Position numbers and translations under genes: made by a program. A stretch of 64,000 bases of DNA from Candidatus Gastranaerophilales bacterium (GTDB lineage Bacteria; Cyanobacteriota; Vampirovibrionia; Gastranaerophilales; Gastranaerophilaceae): assembly GCA_944325145.1 (NCBI GenBank), contig CALYDL010000010.1, forward strand, positions 1-64,000. The letters are read 5' to 3'. A model generated the notes under the pieces. That model had not been told where the DNA came from. It worked only from the letters and a program-made list of their open reading frames with translations, and made no database searches. Positions 61,921 to 64,000 of this stretch are shown piece by piece (the first letter of the stretch is position 1; each line of letters starts with the position of its first letter).

Positions 61921-61948
61921 AAAATACCGCTAAATTTAGCGGTATTTT
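61921..61948. terminator. Palindromic bidirectional-looking terminator
   Basis: A perfect 28-nt palindrome (core ATACCGCTAAA and its complement, flanked by AAA/TTT) lies 5 nt after the ferritin gene and before bioD. Confidence 0.85.
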
Positions 61949-61952
61949 AAAT

Positions 61953-62450
61953 TTATTCAATATATTCTTCATCTATTTTTAAGTTTCTGTCTATATGCAT
62001 TATTTCGCAATCACAGTTATCAATATTTTCCATTTTTTCTAATAAAGTTCTGAATTTGTCTTCTTCTTCAACTTGTTCTTTTATAAACCATTGAAGAAAA
62101 ACTTCCGTTGCATAATCTTTTAGGTTTCTTGATAATTCAAAAAGTTCGTTGAATTGGCTTGTTATAAACTGTTCATGGGCTAATGCATTTTTTATTGTAT
62201 CAATTGGGTTTATCCAGTTCGTATCAGGCGCTTCAATTGCGTATAAAACAACTTGTTCGTTTCTTGCAACAAGGTAGTTATAAATTTTTCTTGCATGGTT
62301 TAATTCTTCTTTTGCCTGTTCTTTTACAACTTTTGCAAAACCTTCCATGTTTATGTTTATAAAATAGTTGCTCATTGCAAAATACAAATATGCCGAATAC
62401 ATTTCTTTATTAATCTGTTTATTTAAATGTTCAAGAAGTTTTTCATCCAT
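61953..62450 (-). CDS. ftnA: Bacterial ferritin
   Basis: It stores iron as a ferric core. I start at 62450 (MDEKLLEHLNKQ) because AAGGGGG lies upstream. The 165-residue protein has the FtnA helices EHLNKQINKEMYSAYLYFAM, the ferroxidase residues in KEELNHARKIYNYL, and the QWFIKEQVEEEDKF helix. It follows the superoxide reductase gene after 2 nt, so both come from one transcript. The pair handles iron and superoxide under oxygen stress. Confidence 0.93.
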   Translation of the reverse strand: MDEKLLEHLNKQINKEMYSAYLYFAMSNYFININMEGFAKVVKEQAKEELNHARKIYNYLVARNEQVVLYAIEAPDTNWINPIDTIKNALAHEQFITSQFNELFELSRNLKDYATEVFLQWFIKEQVEEEDKFRTLLEKMENIDNCDCEIMHIDRNLKIDEEYIE

Positions 62451-62452
62451 TT

Positions 62453-62845
62453 TTATTCCCCCTTGCATTCAAAAAGCCCGTGGATATTGCAATATTCTTC
62501 TGCCGTAAAATCATCATCGGCTAAGCATTTAATAATCATCTCGGGTTCTTCATTGGGGTTTAGATATTTTCTTTTAATATATCTTTTATCTTTTGAAATA
62601 GCTTCTATAAATTGAATGTAGTGTTCTTTTTCCATAGGATGAGGCACTGCACCCACCTTTATAACGTGGCTTGAACCTAAATGTTCAATAACAGGAATGT
62701 GTTTTTCCCCTGCTCCGTCTTGTTCGCCTGCTTTTAAAAGCTTCATATCTTTGCCGCAGCAAACTAAAGTTCCTTCTCCCTCAATAACAACTTCAACAAT
62801 GTTGCCGCAAGCTTCGCATTTGTATAAGCTTAATTTTTCTGTCAT
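62453..62845 (-). CDS. dfx: Desulfoferrodoxin (superoxide reductase)
   Basis: It reduces superoxide to peroxide without releasing oxygen, as anaerobes prefer. I start at 62845 (MTEKLSLYKC) with AGGAGGGA-type purines upstream. The 130-residue 2Fe-type protein has the desulforedoxin ligands Cys10, Cys13, Cys29 and Cys30, and the catalytic centre His49, His69, His75, Cys119 and His122. It is the first gene of the operon with ferritin. Confidence 0.94.
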   Translation of the reverse strand: MTEKLSLYKCEACGNIVEVVIEGEGTLVCCGKDMKLLKAGEQDGAGEKHIPVIEHLGSSHVIKVGAVPHPMEKEHYIQFIEAISKDKRYIKRKYLNPNEEPEMIIKCLADDDFTAEEYCNIHGLFECKGE

Positions 62846-62977
62846 AATTCCCTCCTTTTTAATTAATTTTTCTCTAAAGATGAACAAACAAAATCAGACA
62901 ACTGTATTTAGCTTAGAATATATTTTTTAAGCAATTAATTTTGTGTTTGGGTTTTATATCAAAAAAGGAGAAATGTT

Positions 62978-63328
62978 ATGATTTCAAAATTAGGTGCAAT
63001 TAGAGCAGATATTAAAAAACCGATAAAATTTGTTACCAAAAAAGGAAAAGATGTGATTGCTGATTCTATGCAAAAAAATGGCATTCAGTGGGAAAATGTA
63101 GGTCAAATTTCCGGAAAAACAGTTAACACCTTTTTTGATGATATAAAAGGCGTTGCAGGCAAGGGTTTTAAAAAAGTAAACCCCGATGATACTTTTGAAT
63201 ATTTATCTGCCCATGGCGCAAGCGAAATTAAAGATGCAAGCGGCAAACCCATTTTTCAATATGTTGAAAATGTTAAAAACCCGATTAAAGAAGTAATAAA
63301 ATCTATTGCAAATATGATAAGAAAATAG
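62978..63328 (+). CDS. Small soluble protein, unknown
   Basis: I recognise no family. The 116-residue, Lys-rich protein starts MISKLGAIRADIKKPIKF after AAGGAG. It lacks cysteines, membrane helices and a signal peptide. It lies alone between the divergent superoxide reductase operon and the convergent permease gene, 1 nt from the stop of the latter. Confidence 0.7.
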   Translation: MISKLGAIRADIKKPIKFVTKKGKDVIADSMQKNGIQWENVGQISGKTVNTFFDDIKGVAGKGFKKVNPDDTFEYLSAHGASEIKDASGKPIFQYVENVKNPIKEVIKSIANMIRK

Positions 63329-63329
63329 G

Positions 63330-64000
63330 CTATTTTTCTTTTTCTATTTTTCTTATGTTTTTATAGCAATAGCCAAAATAAATTATAATGCCGATTAAAA
63401 CCCACAACGGGAATAAAATGGCGCTTGTTCCAAGTGTAAACAAGGAATAAACCATTAAACCGCCGCAAAAAAGTATTCCTAAAATTGGAAATAATGGAAC
63501 AAAAGGAACTTTAAAGGGTCTTTTTCTTTCTGGGTCTGTTTTTCTTAAAATTAAAACTGCAATGCAAACAACAGTGAAAGATGCAAATGTTCCAAAGTCG
63601 CAAAGTTCGGCTGAAACGTTTAAATCCATAAACAATGCACCAATAACAACAATTAACCCTGAAACCCAAGTTATAATGTGCGGTGTTTGATATTTTTTAT
63701 GAATATCCTGTAAAATTTTAGGTAAAAAACCATCTCTGCTCATTGCATATAAAATTCTTGTTGTGCCTAATTGATAAACAAGTAAAACCGAAGTTAAACC
63801 GGCAAGTGCTCCAACAGATATAAAACCTGCAATCCAATTGTTTCCTGTTGCGCTCATGGCAGCTGAAATTGGCGCTAAAACATTAATTTTATCAATAGGA
63901 ACCATGCCGCATAAAACAAGAGCAGTTAAAACATAAACAATTGTGCATATAATAAGTGTGCCAATTAAGCCTATGGGCAAGTTTCTTTGAGGGTTTTTGG
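63330..64000 (-). CDS. Amino acid permease (APC family), partial
   Basis: This is a cationic-amino-acid-type permease cut by the window edge; the 5' part lies outside. The reading frame continues from 63980 to the edge as KNPQRNLPIG, the typical junction before a transmembrane helix in this family, so the TTG at 63980 is not the start. The visible part of about 223 residues has six to seven helices and YQLGTTRILYAMSRDGFLP, then PERKRPFKVP, both well-known family marks. The substrate is not certain. Confidence 0.9.
   Translation of the reverse strand, partial: KNPQRNLPIGLIGTLIICTIVYVLTALVLCGMVPIDKINVLAPISAAMSATGNNWIAGFISVGALAGLTSVLLVYQLGTTRILYAMSRDGFLPKILQDIHKKYQTPHIITWVSGLIVVIGALFMDLNVSAELCDFGTFASFTVVCIAVLILRKTDPERKRPFKVPFVPLFPILGILFCGGLMVYSLFTLGTSAILFPLWVLIGIIIYFGYCYKNIRKIEKEK

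Noticed and set aside
1-64000. tRNA, rRNA and known riboswitches
   Set aside because: I looked through the intergenic gaps and saw no cloverleaf, rRNA core or familiar riboswitch sequence. A covariance-model scan would be the decisive test.

Overview
The window is about 64 kb of AT-rich bacterial chromosome. It carries about 65 genes, no rRNA, no tRNA that I can see, and no CRISPR array. Several traits point to a gut Gastranaerophilales-type bacterium (Vampirovibrionia/Melainabacteria, the non-photosynthetic sisters of Cyanobacteria). These are LL-diaminopimelate aminotransferase (DapL), a prepilin of the type G|FTLAEVLITLAIIGVVAA, MlaD/MlaE-type envelope genes, anaerobe oxygen defence (superoxide reductase plus ferritin), a split archaeal-type glutamate synthase, and several proteins that begin with a short ISF(K/A/G) motif. 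The taxon is an inference, because there is no rRNA to confirm it.

Layout. 0-4.4 kb: an EF-hand/lytic transglycosylase-like protein, a divergent GH77 glucanotransferase and dapL. 4.4-11 kb: a type I restriction-modification operon (hsdR-orf-hsdM-orf-hsdS) with two unknown membrane-anchored proteins between the core genes. 11-14.7 kb: a YDKYG-repeat exported protein, a peroxiredoxin, an EF-hand membrane protein and a calpain-like protease split by a -1 frameshift at a canonical slippery heptamer. 14.7-27.4 kb: a divergent cluster whose content and order match aryl-polyene (APE) clusters. Its minus arm holds KS-DH-KR-KS. Its plus arm holds a chain-length-factor-like protein, a lysophospholipid acyltransferase, two ACPs, an ApeG-like membrane protein (frameshifted), an AMP-ligase/dehydratase fusion, a thioesterase, a LolA-like protein, an MMPL exporter, a methyltransferase and an LpxL-type acyltransferase. 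27.4-28.7 kb: tspO, then a graveyard of larE, ferredoxin and aldo/keto-reductase remnants. 28.7-34.5 kb: mlaD, an AI-2E transporter, lysA, cdaA and murT. 34.5-36.3 kb: small genes, a 600-nt non-coding stretch with two large inverted repeats, and a prepilin. 36.3-38.5 kb: an ABC-type ATPase plus DUF4435/TOPRIM pair resembling the PARIS (AriA-AriB) anti-phage system. 38.5-64 kb: mostly housekeeping and metabolism (CoA transferase, mlaE, tlyA, tatD, tsaE, tsaB, glutamate synthase operon, xerC/D, alaS, bioD, ferritin, superoxide reductase, amino-acid permease).

How the genes work together. The APE-like arms are divergently transcribed from an 18-bp gap and together encode starter activation, chain extension, processing and export of a lipid-linked polyene. 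The restriction operon and the PARIS-like pair fit a layered defence, since PARIS in other bacteria responds to phage anti-restriction proteins. DapL and LysA belong to one diaminopimelate/lysine pathway; MurT modifies the DAP-containing peptidoglycan; MlaD and MlaE belong to one lipid-transport system although they lie 12 kb apart.

Expression. Nine promoters show an extended -10 of the form TGnTAnnnT, mostly TGnTAnAAT. At several genes the -10 lies only 6-8 nt before the start codon, which predicts leaderless mRNAs. The strongest leads are the APE-like cluster, the frameshifted protease, the PARIS-like pair, the two orphan proteins in the hsd operon and the structured element at 35.2-35.45 kb.
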